Below, piece after piece: positions 54,822 to 63,927 of a DNA stretch of 64,000 nt (positions within the stretch are counted from its first letter, which is position 1; each line of letters opens with the position of its first letter). Position numbers and translations under genes: made by a program. Below the pieces are notes generated by a model. The model had not been told where the DNA came from. It ran no database searches and saw only the letters and a list, made by a program, of their open reading frames with translations. Source of the stretch: Hyphomonas sp. (GTDB taxonomy: Bacteria > Pseudomonadota > Alphaproteobacteria > Caulobacterales > Hyphomonadaceae); contig NZ_WGLO01000003.1 of the NCBI RefSeq assembly GCF_016125515.1, positions 168,038 to 232,037 on the forward strand, in the 5' to 3' direction.

Positions 54822-55660
54822 GGGCCTGTCGCGATCGGGCGGGCAGGGTCGGAGGCCCATTCCGTCCACGAACCATCATAGACCGCAACATCGAAATTGC
54901 CGAGCCGGGCAAGGGCCAGCGCGGTGATGGCGGCCGTCACGCCGGATCCGCAAGTGGTGACCGTGGGCGCGTGCGGGTCCCTGAACAGTTTCTTCAGTTC
55001 GGCGGCCGGTTTCATCCGGCCGTCGCTGGTCAGCAGTTGGCTGCCGGGCAGGTTTACGCTGCCGGGGATATGGCCCGAGGGCAGGCCGGCGCGCGGCTCG
55101 GGCTCGCGGCCGAAGAAGCGGCCGTCCGGGCGGGCATCGATGATGGTGGTCCGTGCGGTGCCGACAAGGGCTTCAAGCGCCTTGGCGTCCATCACGAGAT
55201 CGGTGCGCACGCGCGGGGTGAAGTGGCGCTCGCTGGCAATCGGCGGCATGTCGTCAATCTCGCCGCCGGCCTCGACCCAGGCATTCAAGCCGCCGTCCAG
55301 AACCAGCACTTCTTTATGTCCCATCACGCGGAACATCCACCAGGCGCGGGCGCCAGCGAAGAAGTTGTTCTGGTCGTAGATGACGATCCGATTCCCGTCG
55401 CCTAGCCCCAGCCGGCGCACGCGCGAGGAGAATTTCACCGCATCCGGCAACATGTGCGGAAGATGCGAGGAGGTGTCCGAAATATCGTCGATGTCGAAAT
55501 GCACCGCTTTCGGGATATGCCCGCGCATCCAGGCTTGGCGACCGGTTTCCGGCGGATTGGTGAACGGCGCAAACCAGGTGGCGTCCACCACGCGCAGGTC
55601 GGGCGCTTCGATATTGGCGAGCAGCCATTCGGCACTGACGAGGGGATCACCATTTTCCAT
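54818..55660 (-). CDS. sseA: 3-mercaptopyruvate/thiosulfate sulfurtransferase
   Basis: A 280-residue two-rhodanese-domain enzyme. The C-terminal domain has the active loop CGSGVT (Cys237), the mercaptopyruvate sulfurtransferase type rather than the CRKGVT thiosulfate type. The N-terminal domain is inactive. The GRFFGREPEPRAGLPSGHIPGSVN linker block is typical. It passes sulfane sulfur to acceptors and sits between metC and cysK. Confidence 0.94.
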   Translation of the reverse strand: MENGDPLVSAEWLLANIEAPDLRVVDATWFAPFTNPPETGRQAWMRGHIPKAVHFDIDDISDTSSHLPHMLPDAVKFSSRVRRLGLGDGNRIVIYDQNNFFAGARAWWMFRVMGHKEVLVLDGGLNAWVEAGGEIDDMPPIASERHFTPRVRTDLVMDAKALEALVGTARTTIIDARPDGRFFGREPEPRAGLPSGHIPGSVNLPGSQLLTSDGRMKPAAELKKLFRDPHAPTVTTCGSGVTAAITALALARLGNFDVAVYDGSWTEWASDPARPIATGP

Positions 55661-55664
55661 AAGT

Positions 55665-56669
55665 CTATTTCTCCATCCAGGCTGGAACGGGCAATCCCTT
55701 TCCGCGCAGGAATTCCGGGTTGTACAGTTTCGTCTGATAGCGGTTGCCGTAGTCGCAGAGGATCGTCACGATCGTGTGGCCCGGGCCGAGATCCTTCGCG
55801 AGCCGCATCGCGCCGGCGACGTTGACGCCGGCCGAGCCGCCGAGGCAAAGGCCTTCATGCTCGACCAGGTCGAACAGGATCTTGAGCGCCTCGTCATCGC
55901 TGATGCGGTAGGCCTTGTCGACTTCGATTCCTTCGAGGTTCGCCGTGATGCGGCCCTGGCCGATGCCTTCGGTGATCGAGGTGCCCTCGGCCTTCAGCTC
56001 GCCATTCTTGTAATACTCGTAGAGCGCGGCGCCGCCGGGATCGGCGATGCCGATCTGGATCTTCTTGTTCTTATCCTTGAGCGCGAGGGAGACGCCGCCC
56101 AGTGTGCCGCCCGAGCCGACCGCGCAGATGAAGCCGTCGAGCTTGCCGCCGGTCTGCTGCCAGATTTCCTGGCCGGTCGTGGCATAGTGGGCCCGGCGGT
56201 TGGCCTGGTTGTCGAACTGGTTCGCCCAGATCGCGCCGTTCGGTTCGCTCGCCGCAAGTTCCTCGGCGAGCCGGCCGGAATAGCGTACGTAATTGTTAGG
56301 GTTGGCATAGGGCACCGCATCGACCTCGATCAGTTCGGCGCCGAGCAGGCGGATCGCGTCTTTCTTCTCCTGGCTCTGGGTGCGCGGCATGACGATGACG
56401 ACCCGGTACCCGAGGGCCTTGCCGACCAGGGCGAGGCCGATGCCGGTATTGCCGGCCGTGCCTTCGACGATGGTGCCGCCCGGCTTGAGCAGGCCCGCCA
56501 CTTCGGCCTCGCGCACGATGCCGAGGGCAGGGCGGTCTTTCACGGACTGGCCGGGGTTCAGGAACTCGCACTTTCCGAGAATCTCGCATCCCGTGGCTTC
56601 CGACGCCCCCTTGAGGCGAAGGAGCGGCGTATTGCCGATCAGGTCGATGATCGAGCTGTGGACGGTCAT
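55665..56669 (-). CDS. cysK: Cysteine synthase A
   Basis: A 334-residue O-acetylserine (thiol)-lyase-type enzyme that makes cysteine. PLP-binding Lys44 sits in NPGQSVKDRPAL, the phosphate loop is GTAGNTGIGLA, and the substrate loop is GSGGTLGG. ATG 56669 gives the standard N-terminus (SSIIDLIGNTPLLRL) and is preceded by CAGGAAACG. It ends 4 bases before sseA. The insert near residues 120-150 is longer than in E. coli CysK but shared with several alphaproteobacterial forms. Confidence 0.94.
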   Translation of the reverse strand: MTVHSSIIDLIGNTPLLRLKGASEATGCEILGKCEFLNPGQSVKDRPALGIVREAEVAGLLKPGGTIVEGTAGNTGIGLALVGKALGYRVVIVMPRTQSQEKKDAIRLLGAELIEVDAVPYANPNNYVRYSGRLAEELAASEPNGAIWANQFDNQANRRAHYATTGQEIWQQTGGKLDGFICAVGSGGTLGGVSLALKDKNKKIQIGIADPGGAALYEYYKNGELKAEGTSITEGIGQGRITANLEGIEVDKAYRISDDEALKILFDLVEHEGLCLGGSAGVNVAGAMRLAKDLGPGHTIVTILCDYGNRYQTKLYNPEFLRGKGLPVPAWMEK

Positions 56670-56828
56670 TCGGGGGCGTTTCCTGTGTCGATTCCGAGGC
56701 TGGTCCAGACTTAGGGGGCGAACGCGCCTGCGGCAATCGCATGGCGGCGATTTGATCCAACTGGTGGTGTGAGACGTATTGAACTTACCCAACAAAACCA
56801 GACCCCCAGCTTACCGGAGGATGAAGTC

Positions 56829-57497
56829 ATGCTCTTGCGCGCCCTGCTGTCACTGACCTGTCTGGCCGCCGTCTACATCGGCGGTGCTGCGGCCGATACA
56901 GGCGACCGGTGGCAACCCAAAGCCGGTGATGTGATCCGGTTCGATGTGTTGCGGGAAGGCAAGCCCTTCGGCAGCCACTCGGTGGCGTTCGAGACGGCCC
57001 CGGATGGCACCCTGACGGCGCGGACCCGTGTCGCGCTGAAGGCCGGACTGGGGCCGATCACGCTGTTCCGGTACAATCTGGACGCGACTGAAACCTGGCT
57101 GGGTGACAGACTGCTGGGCGTAAGCGGCGCGGTTGTTCAGGATGGCGACAAGCGTGCCGTGTCAGCCCGGCGCGACGGCGACGTGCTGCGGGTCGATGGC
57201 AGTGACTTCAAGGGCCTGGCCCCCGCAGATGTCATCCCCGCCAGCCATTGGAATTTCGCTCAGACCCGGGCCGACAAGCTGCTCTCGACCGAAGACGGCG
57301 AGATCTTGAATGTGGATGTCTCGCGCAAGGGGCGCGAGCGGATCGAAGTGGCCGGCCGGGTGATCGAGGCGACGCATTATCGGCTCGATTCCGCCATCGA
57401 CGTGGACCTCTGGTACGACGATAGCGGGCGCTGGGTGAAGCTCGCCTTCGAGGCGCGTGGCCAGAATATCGAGTATGTATTGGCCGAAACCTACTGA
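56829..57497 (+). CDS. Exported DUF6134-like protein
   Basis: A 222-residue protein with a signal peptide (ALLSLTCLAAVYIGGAAA) and a beta-rich mature part beginning GDVIRFDVLREGKPFGSHSVAFE, typical of DUF6134. Function unknown; the fold may bind lipid or polysaccharide. ATG 56829 follows GGAGG (56817-56821). It is divergent from cysK and followed by a 147-base leader containing a terminator-like hairpin. Confidence 0.7.
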   Translation: MLLRALLSLTCLAAVYIGGAAADTGDRWQPKAGDVIRFDVLREGKPFGSHSVAFETAPDGTLTARTRVALKAGLGPITLFRYNLDATETWLGDRLLGVSGAVVQDGDKRAVSARRDGDVLRVDGSDFKGLAPADVIPASHWNFAQTRADKLLSTEDGEILNVDVSRKGRERIEVAGRVIEATHYRLDSAIDVDLWYDDSGRWVKLAFEARGQNIEYVLAETY

Positions 57498-57597
57498 AAA
57501 ACCGGCCCTTGGCCGACTTTTCCTGAATCAGTCGTAAACGCGAGGTCGACAAGTTCCGACCGGCGTAAAGCGTCAAATTCACTCTGGACTGGTACTC

Positions 57598-57641
57598 ACG
57601 ATCTCCAACAAGGCCCGACGAACAGGGCCGGAGATCGTTTT
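57598..57641 (+). promoter_or_regulatory. Terminator-shaped hairpin hiding the ribosome-binding site of the GGDEF-EAL gene
   Basis: Stem 1 ACGATCTCC / GGAGATCGT (9 bp), an AACAA bulge, then stem 2 GGCCC / GGGCC with an 8-base loop, followed by TTTT. The only GGAG before the ATG at 57645 lies at 57630-57633, inside the 3' arm. The element could terminate transcription or block translation start until opened. Confidence 0.75.
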
Positions 57642-57644
57642 CAG

Positions 57645-60062
57645 ATGCTGCAGAAATCCGTGACCGAGCCGCAACGCGCAAAGGACTCCTTGTCCAAGGC
57701 TGCTGTCATTCCGGACAAGCATCTGACCAGCCTGCAGACCAAGCAGCTCGAATCCTTCCGCAGCATCGTGATGGTCATCATGTTGGCCAACCTGCTGAAT
57801 GCGGCGGTTATCCTGCTGACCTTTCGTGAATCGATGATGGGCAACCTGCTGTGGCTCTGGGGTGGCTGCGTGGCGGCGTTTTCATTCTATGCGCTGGCCC
57901 AGAATGCGATCCAGTCCCGGCTACGCCGCCACGTGCCGCGCGATTCCGAAAAGGAGCTCCAATCCCTCGCGCGCGGCGCGACGCTGAACGGATTCCTGTG
58001 GGCGGTTGCGCCGCTCGTGGTGATGAGCGCTGCCGATACCCAGGGCCAGATGGTGATGGGGATCGTGATGGCGGGCATGATGTTCGCCGGCGCGTTCCTC
58101 CTGTCGCACATCCCGGACGCGGCGCTGTCCTTCACGATTCCGGTCGGCGTCGGGCTGATCCTGTCGATGCAGTTCCAACAGGACGCGGCATACCAGTTCA
58201 TTTCGGTTCTTCTGATCGTCTACATGGCGATCCTCGTGTTCGCGGTGCGCTGGTCTTACCGCCAGTTCGTCGACCAGCACCTCGGTGAAGCGGCCGTGAA
58301 CGAACAGTCCGAACTGATCGGCCTTCTGCTGCGTGACTTCGAGGAAAGCACGTCCGACTGGCTGTGGCAGACCAATAGCGACGGTATGCTGGAAGACATT
58401 CCGCTGGTAATCGACGCCAGCTCCGACAGCGCGGGATTCATGAAGAAAGGCGCGTCGCTCCAGAGCCTGTTCGTGGCAGACGAGTCGCGCAAGGTTCTCG
58501 AAACAGCGATGAAGCGTGAGCATGGCTTCCGCGACATCGTGCTGGAAGTGCGCAGCGCGGACAGCGAACAAAGCTGGGTGTCGCTGACCGGCAAGCCGAT
58601 CTTTGAAGGCAACCAGTTCCGCGGCTTCCGCGGTGTGGCTGCCGACATCACCCAGTCGAAGCAGATCGAAGACCGCATGGCGCACATGGCGCACTATGAC
58701 GGGCTGACGGGTCTGCCGAACCGCATCACGATGCAGGAACACCTCGAGAAGATCGTCCGCAAGCCGCCGGCGCCGCATACGGTTCGCGCGCTGCTGTGGA
58801 TGGACCTCGACAACTTCAAATGGGTCAACGACACGCTGGGCCATCCGGTCGGCGACGAGCTGCTGCGCCAGGTGGCTGGCCGCATCAACGAGATGGTCGA
58901 GAAAACCGATATGGTGGCCCGCCTCGGCGGCGACGAGTTCGCGCTGATCGTGGAACGCCCGGCCGGCGGCGCCATGGAAGACTTCTTCCACCGCCTCACC
59001 GAACACATGCGCACGCCCTACAACATCTGGGGCTCGACCGCGCATTGCTCCGCTTCGTTCGGTGTGCGCATGTTTGATGCGTACACGACCGATACTCGCC
59101 AGATCCTGAAGCATGCTGACCTTGCGCTCTATGATGCCAAGCGCACAGGCAAGGCCCAATGGTGCCTGTTCACCTCGCAGCTCGAAGCGACCGCCCAGCA
59201 GCGGATGCAGACGGAGAACGAGCTTGAGCGCGCCATCGACCAGGACGAGCTGCGCGTGTACTTCCAGCCGCTGGTCGATGCCCGCACGCACAAGATGATC
59301 GGTGCCGAAACGCTTTTGCGCTGGCAGCACCCGACGCGCGGCCTGGTTTTTCCCGACGAGTTCATCAACCTCGCCGAAGACAACGGCCTGATCACGCGGA
59401 TGGGCGAATGGGTGATCCGCGCCGCGTTGGCCGAAGCGACCCGTCTGCCGGAACACGTGAAGGTGGCTGTGAACCTGTCCCCGTTGCAGATCCACTCGGC
59501 AACGCTGATCTCGACCATCGTCAACGCGCTGGCGACCAACAACATCGCGCCGAACCGGTTCGAGCTGGAAATCACCGAATCCGTGCTGATGACCGACACC
59601 GAATTCACGCTGAAGCGCCTGCACCAGATCCGCGATCTCGGCGTGCGCATCGCACTCGACGATTTCGGAACCGGCTATTCGTCGCTGAGCTACCTGCGCT
59701 CGTTCCCGTTCGACAAGATCAAGATCGACAAGAGTTTCGTGAAGGACATCGAGTCCCGCCAGGACAGCCGGGCCATCACCGAAGCCACGCTCAACCTCGC
59801 CAAGTCACTCGGCATGCGCTGCACGGCGGAAGGCGTCGAGACGCTCTACCAGGCAGACTTCCTGCGCGACCATGGCTGCGACGAGCTTCAGGGCTTCTTT
59901 GTCAGCCGCGCCCAGCCGCTGGATAACCTGGCGCATATCATCGACGTGCGCCCGCGCGACGAGCGGCCGGTGCCGCAACTCGGACACCTCACGCACGAGA
60001 CGCAAGACGCCGGCGACAAGGTCCTGTCTTTTTCCGACCGGAAAAGCGGAACGGCCGGCTAA
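57645..60062 (+). CDS. Membrane-bound GGDEF-EAL cyclic-di-GMP protein
   Basis: An 805-residue protein: about five to six membrane helices (residues 45-205), a PAS domain (about 230-345), GGDEF (about 350-515; intact GGDEF motif in ARLGGDEFALI near residue 427) and EAL (about 530-780; the first motif reads ETL instead of EAL, with ELEITES, LDDFGTGYSS, KIDKS and TAEGVE intact). Both the cyclase and the phosphodiesterase active sites look usable. Start ATG 57645 is the only one that keeps the N-terminal helices. The leader has a ribosome-binding-site-burying hairpin. The 3' end overlaps the convergent AsmA gene. Confidence 0.93.
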   Translation: MLQKSVTEPQRAKDSLSKAAVIPDKHLTSLQTKQLESFRSIVMVIMLANLLNAAVILLTFRESMMGNLLWLWGGCVAAFSFYALAQNAIQSRLRRHVPRDSEKELQSLARGATLNGFLWAVAPLVVMSAADTQGQMVMGIVMAGMMFAGAFLLSHIPDAALSFTIPVGVGLILSMQFQQDAAYQFISVLLIVYMAILVFAVRWSYRQFVDQHLGEAAVNEQSELIGLLLRDFEESTSDWLWQTNSDGMLEDIPLVIDASSDSAGFMKKGASLQSLFVADESRKVLETAMKREHGFRDIVLEVRSADSEQSWVSLTGKPIFEGNQFRGFRGVAADITQSKQIEDRMAHMAHYDGLTGLPNRITMQEHLEKIVRKPPAPHTVRALLWMDLDNFKWVNDTLGHPVGDELLRQVAGRINEMVEKTDMVARLGGDEFALIVERPAGGAMEDFFHRLTEHMRTPYNIWGSTAHCSASFGVRMFDAYTTDTRQILKHADLALYDAKRTGKAQWCLFTSQLEATAQQRMQTENELERAIDQDELRVYFQPLVDARTHKMIGAETLLRWQHPTRGLVFPDEFINLAEDNGLITRMGEWVIRAALAEATRLPEHVKVAVNLSPLQIHSATLISTIVNALATNNIAPNRFELEITESVLMTDTEFTLKRLHQIRDLGVRIALDDFGTGYSSLSYLRSFPFDKIKIDKSFVKDIESRQDSRAITEATLNLAKSLGMRCTAEGVETLYQADFLRDHGCDELQGFFVSRAQPLDNLAHIIDVRPRDERPVPQLGHLTHETQDAGDKVLSFSDRKSGTAG

Positions 60063-62899
60063 GGCGTCTCGTCCGGGGCCGGGTCTTCCGGTTCGGGATC
60101 GGGCGTCGGCGCAGGCTTCGGCTTGCGTCCGAACAGGCCGCCGAGGGCATCGATAGCAGCCTTCTCGGCCGCATCTTCGAGCGTCTCTTCAGTCGTCTTG
60201 GACGGTGTCGTCTCAGTTGGTGTTGTGGTCGCGCCGTCGCCTGCGGCAGGCTCCGTTGTCGTGCCTGTGCCGGTCGTCGTCTTCGGCGGAACGCCGAGCA
60301 CCGTACCCAGAACACCTGCAGCGCCGTCGCCAGCGCGGCCGGTGACCTGATCGACCAGCCGGCCTTTCAGTTCAGCCTCCAGCGCGGCTTGAACGCCTGA
60401 GAAATCCGGCGTCACCTTCAGCTGGTTCCAGCTTCCTGACAGGCGGACCGGAACCGGAATGCCGTTCAGCTGCACCACGGCGCCCTGGCCCTGGCCTGTC
60501 TTGTCAATGGCGGTGGCGAGGCGAAGATCGAGCTTCTGTCCGCCGATATCGATGCTGCCGGTGCCATCAATGCCGAGGGCCGGGCTGATCAGCTTCATGA
60601 GGTCGACATTGGCGACGCCATTCTCGATCTTCAGTATGCTGTCGAACTTGGTGAAGTCCGTCTCGGCCGTCGGCGAGAGGACGCCGCGGAAGTCGATTGT
60701 GTTCAGCTTGCCCGTCGCAAATGCCTGCTGAAGCGTCTGGGCGCTACGTACCATCTGCGTGACGTTGAGGCCCTTCAGGGCGCCCTCGCTGAGATTGGTG
60801 GAGACTTCGCCGGTGAGGCCGCGCATCAGCGCGTCGAGCGAGTCGCCGCGCGTCGTGGCGTCCACCTTGAAGGCGCCGGTGCCGGCGAGCTTGTCGAACC
60901 CGGCCAGCGTGCCAAGCAGGTTCGACATCGCCACGCTGTCGCCTTTCATCGCAAACGTGATCGCCGGCACGGACGACGCGGCATCGACCGTCATCCGGCC
61001 CTCCCAGTTGCCGCCGAACGCTTTGAACTTCGACAGGTCGGCTGCAAGCTTGCCGTCCGTCAGCTTGGCGGTCAGCGCCGCGTCCGTCAGCTTGACGCTG
61101 CCGAGCGTGATCTGGGTGGTGGTAATCTGCAGGTCGGCGTCCGCAGCGAAGAGGCCGGCAAGGTCCAGCTTGTCCTTGCTCCAGGCCTGCAGCGGCTGCG
61201 CCGGCTTCGCCTTCTGATCCGACGAGGCGAGGAAGGGCGAGAGATCCAGCGAGCCCATGTTGAGCTTGCCGGTCAGGCGCGGCTTCGGCCCTGAGAGATC
61301 GATCCCGGCATTTCCTTTGGCGGTGATGTTGTCGAGCTTCAGGTCGAGCGCGCCGAGCGCAATGTTCGTGAACGTACCACTTACGTCGCTGGTCGCTGAG
61401 AAGGTCTGCAGTGTGCTGCCGGGCTCCATTTCGATGTCGGCTGCCGCGAGCAGGGCGCGAAGTTTGTCGCTGGAAGCTGTCAGCTTGCCTTTCAGGGCGC
61501 CGGGGTTTGCAAGGGCGACTTCGCCGGAATAGTTGGCCTTCAGCAGGTCGCCGTCATGCTTGAAGTCGATGCCGGTGAGCTTCAGCGTATCGGTAGGGCC
61601 CGAGAGATTGCCGCTGAAGTTGACCTTCTCCAGCGCTGCAGCTGCGGGCACATCCACATTCAGCTGCTTGGCCAGCTCGCCCGCTTTCGGTGTATCGAAG
61701 CTGAGCTTGCCGTCGAGAGCCGGCACGGCGCCGAGCGTGACGCCGCCGATATAGTTGGCATTGATCAGGGCGCCTTTGACGCGCAGCTTCTCGAAGGCGA
61801 GGGCAGGCTCGGTGAGCACGCCTTTTACGGTGCCTTCGACATCCAGCGCGCCGAGCGGCGCCACGTTCACCGGCAATTCCAGCGCGGCGAACTTTGTCAG
61901 CGCGTCGATCTTCGGCGCGTCGAACGAGAATTTGCCATTGATAGTCGGCGCCGGGCCGAGATTGATCTTGCCGGTGAAGCTGGTCTTTGCGAGGTCCGAG
62001 GACTGGGTGAATTTCTTGACGTTGATCGCCAGCGTTTCGAAGGCGCCCGCAACGTCGCCTTCCGCATTGATCTTGCCGAGCTTGGAAATGTCGTAAGGCA
62101 CTTCGATGTCGGCATAGTCGAGCAGCGAACTGACGGCCTCCGAACTGACATCGAATGTGCCATCCAGCGTGGGCACCTCGCCCAGCGTGATGGCGCCGTC
62201 ATAGCGCGCCTTCACGAAGGCGGTGCCGATCGTCGCGACCAGCTGCGCCGGCTTGCCGCTGGTGGCGGCTTCGAGCGAGTCGAGATTGGCCGCGATGTCG
62301 AACCGTTGGCCCTGGAACAGGCCCTCGGCGTCGAGCTTGAACGGCTCGGAAAGTGCCGTCATGGCCGCAGTCAGGTCGAGTTCGCGCAGCTCGTATCGGG
62401 TACCGGCCTCGTCATCCTGATAGGTCAGGCTGGCATTTTCGAGGCGCAGGTGTTCGACCGCGCCGTTGAATCCGCCGCCTTTGGCTGTGCCGGGTTGTGC
62501 GGGCTCGGCTTCCTCGAGCACCCAGTTGGTGGTGCCGTCGGCCTTCTTCTCCAGCGAGACAGAGGCATCGATGAAGGCGAGCTCGTGGACCTCGACGCGC
62601 TGGCCGAACAGCAGCGGCGCCCATTTCACGGCGCCGCGCAATTCGCCGGCTTCGATCATGTAAGGGCCGGTAAAACCTTCAGGGTTCGCCACCTTCATGC
62701 CGCCGACACTGGCCGCAATGCGGGGGAACAGGGACAGGCGCACGTCGCCGTCCAGCGTGACCTTGCGCTGGAGCGCCTCGCCGGCGGCGCGCTCGATCTG
62801 GGCCCGGTACACGGATTTTGGAATCAGGAAGGGCACGGTCAGCGCAACGCCGACCAGCAATACAAAAATTCCGCCTGCAATCAGGGCGATACGCTTCAT
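60059..62899 (-). CDS. AsmA family protein
   Basis: A 946-residue AsmA-type protein. One N-terminal membrane anchor (IALIAGGIFVLLVGVALTVPFLIP) is followed by a very long periplasmic region of repeated beta segments, many with a recurring GxxxLGxxPxLDGxxSFDxP pattern (about six repeats between residues 220 and 520). The end is the family's second domain and a Thr/Pro/acidic tail. AsmA-like proteins bridge membranes and affect outer-membrane lipid balance. Tail overlaps the GGDEF-EAL gene by 4 bases. Confidence 0.9.
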   Translation of the reverse strand: MKRIALIAGGIFVLLVGVALTVPFLIPKSVYRAQIERAAGEALQRKVTLDGDVRLSLFPRIAASVGGMKVANPEGFTGPYMIEAGELRGAVKWAPLLFGQRVEVHELAFIDASVSLEKKADGTTNWVLEEAEPAQPGTAKGGGFNGAVEHLRLENASLTYQDDEAGTRYELRELDLTAAMTALSEPFKLDAEGLFQGQRFDIAANLDSLEAATSGKPAQLVATIGTAFVKARYDGAITLGEVPTLDGTFDVSSEAVSSLLDYADIEVPYDISKLGKINAEGDVAGAFETLAINVKKFTQSSDLAKTSFTGKINLGPAPTINGKFSFDAPKIDALTKFAALELPVNVAPLGALDVEGTVKGVLTEPALAFEKLRVKGALINANYIGGVTLGAVPALDGKLSFDTPKAGELAKQLNVDVPAAAALEKVNFSGNLSGPTDTLKLTGIDFKHDGDLLKANYSGEVALANPGALKGKLTASSDKLRALLAAADIEMEPGSTLQTFSATSDVSGTFTNIALGALDLKLDNITAKGNAGIDLSGPKPRLTGKLNMGSLDLSPFLASSDQKAKPAQPLQAWSKDKLDLAGLFAADADLQITTTQITLGSVKLTDAALTAKLTDGKLAADLSKFKAFGGNWEGRMTVDAASSVPAITFAMKGDSVAMSNLLGTLAGFDKLAGTGAFKVDATTRGDSLDALMRGLTGEVSTNLSEGALKGLNVTQMVRSAQTLQQAFATGKLNTIDFRGVLSPTAETDFTKFDSILKIENGVANVDLMKLISPALGIDGTGSIDIGGQKLDLRLATAIDKTGQGQGAVVQLNGIPVPVRLSGSWNQLKVTPDFSGVQAALEAELKGRLVDQVTGRAGDGAAGVLGTVLGVPPKTTTGTGTTTEPAAGDGATTTPTETTPSKTTEETLEDAAEKAAIDALGGLFGRKPKPAPTPDPEPEDPAPDETP

Positions 62900-63025
62900 G
62901 ATCCGAATCCCTCTCTGGGTCTCGCTAGCACATGGTTAAATACTATGTCGGTTGAATGGCAGCTGAAGGACAAAAGGCAGGATTCTGTCGGTTCCGGGGC
63001 ACTGCAAGGCACGCAACAGGACCGC

Positions 63026-63054
63026 TTGACCCGGCCCAGCGACGCGATTAGAGA
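63026..63054 (+). promoter_or_regulatory. Promoter of tRNA-Asp
   Basis: TTGACC, 17-base spacer, TAGAGA. Transcription should start near 63061, about 26 bases upstream of the tRNA. Confidence 0.7.
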
Positions 63055-63086
63055 GGCGCTTCGCCCGAAGGGGCGGTCAGAAATGC

Positions 63087-63163
63087 GCGGGTGTAGCTCA
63101 GTCGGTTAGAGTGCCGGCCTGTCACGCCGGAGGTCGCGGGTTCGAGCCCCGTCACTCGCGCCA
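63087..63163 (+). tRNA. tRNA-Asp (anticodon GTC)
   Basis: A 77-base cloverleaf. Acceptor GCGGGTG pairs with CACTCGC, D stem GCTC, anticodon stem CCGGC / GCCGG around CTGTCAC with anticodon GTC at 63121-63123, T-loop GTTCGAG, and an encoded CCA end at 63161-63163. Confidence 0.96.
63140..63163 (+). other. Predicted attachment site (3' end of tRNA-Asp)
   Basis: Many integrative elements use a tRNA 3' end as attB. An integrase fragment starts 140 bases downstream in the same direction. The other att copy would be outside the window. Confidence 0.45.
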
Positions 63164-63213
63164 TTCCTTGCGGAATGAAAATCTCCCAAGTCCTTGAAAA
63201 TGAAGAACTTTAG

Positions 63214-63230
63214 GCGCTCTCAAGGAGCGC
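63214..63230 (+). terminator. Possible weak terminator after tRNA-Asp
   Basis: GCGCTC / GAGCGC 6-bp stem with a TCAAG loop and only TTT after it, 50 bases downstream of the tRNA. Confidence 0.35.
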
Positions 63231-63251
63231 TTTCGGGTTCGACGCCGCTTG

Positions 63252-63295
63252 TTGCACTACAGTTTGCACTACGGATTGCATACTTTTTGCACTAC
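63252..63295 (+). repeat. Four phased direct repeats before the integrase
   Basis: TTGCACTAC at 63252, 63264 and 63287, with a variant TTGCATAC at 63276. Spacings are 12, 12 and 11 bases, about one helix turn each. They end eight bases before the integrase ATG. Likely protein-binding iterons (integrase arm sites or a repressor). Confidence 0.65.
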
Positions 63296-63303
63296 AACTC
63301 GCG

Positions 63304-63927
63304 ATGAAACAGAATGGTCTTGGATTAAGATATCTAAAGTCCCGCGGTGGCTGGTGGCATTACCAGAGACGCGTGCCGAGCCGCTTCGAAAGCGTTGACA
63401 ATAGGGGCCTGATTCAGGTCGCCCTGCGGACCCAGTCTCTCGAGATTGCGATGATGCGGCGGGACGCGCTTGCAGAGGCCGATGGCGCCTTGTGGAACGC
63501 ACGCAGTCTTGAACTGACAGGGGGTGACCGGCAGCAACCGGGCTGGCGCGCGGCAGACAATCGTTACCGCAGCGCTGTTGCCCGGGCCTTGGCTCAGGGC
63601 TTCGTTTACAGACCAGTAGAGGAGATTGCGGCGCTCCCGGATGTCGAAGAGATCATTGCGCGCCTGAAGGCTGCCGATTTCGGCAAGGCATCGACCGCGG
63701 CCAAGGCAGAAGCCTTGCTCGGGGGCGTGCCGGCGCCGGTCGACAAGACCACGGTTTCGGAAGCCTTCGAACTCTATGTTTCAAAGATCGCTTTTGACGA
63801 TCAGTACAACAAGTCACAGGCGCAGCGCGAAGCCTGGGAGAAGACAAAGCGAACCTCCATTGTCAATCGGCGCGCAAAATTGACCCCCTATCGGCGTGCA
63901 AAATTGACCCCACCTGCGCGGTGGTAG
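63304..63927 (+). pseudogene. Tyrosine-recombinase integrase, truncated N-terminal part
   Basis: The reading frame covers 207 codons, but only about the first 186 (to near 63860) belong to the integrase. The N-terminus (GLRYLKSRGGWWHYQRRVPSRF) fits the DUF6538-type N-terminal domain of alphaproteobacterial phage-like integrases, followed by helical segments up to the start of the SAM-like core-binding domain. The catalytic domain (R...HxxR...Y) is missing. The frame then runs into the IS end and stops at 63927. It is therefore a broken gene. The other half may lie beyond the insertion. Confidence 0.8.

Noticed and set aside
57498..57644. Cyclic-di-GMP (GEMM) riboswitch upstream of the GGDEF-EAL gene
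   Set aside because: The conserved tetraloop-receptor and core sequences are not visible, so only an unassigned hairpin is reported.
63252..63295. Short repeat cluster considered as a CRISPR array
   Set aside because: Units are 9 bases with 2-3 base spacers, far too short for CRISPR.
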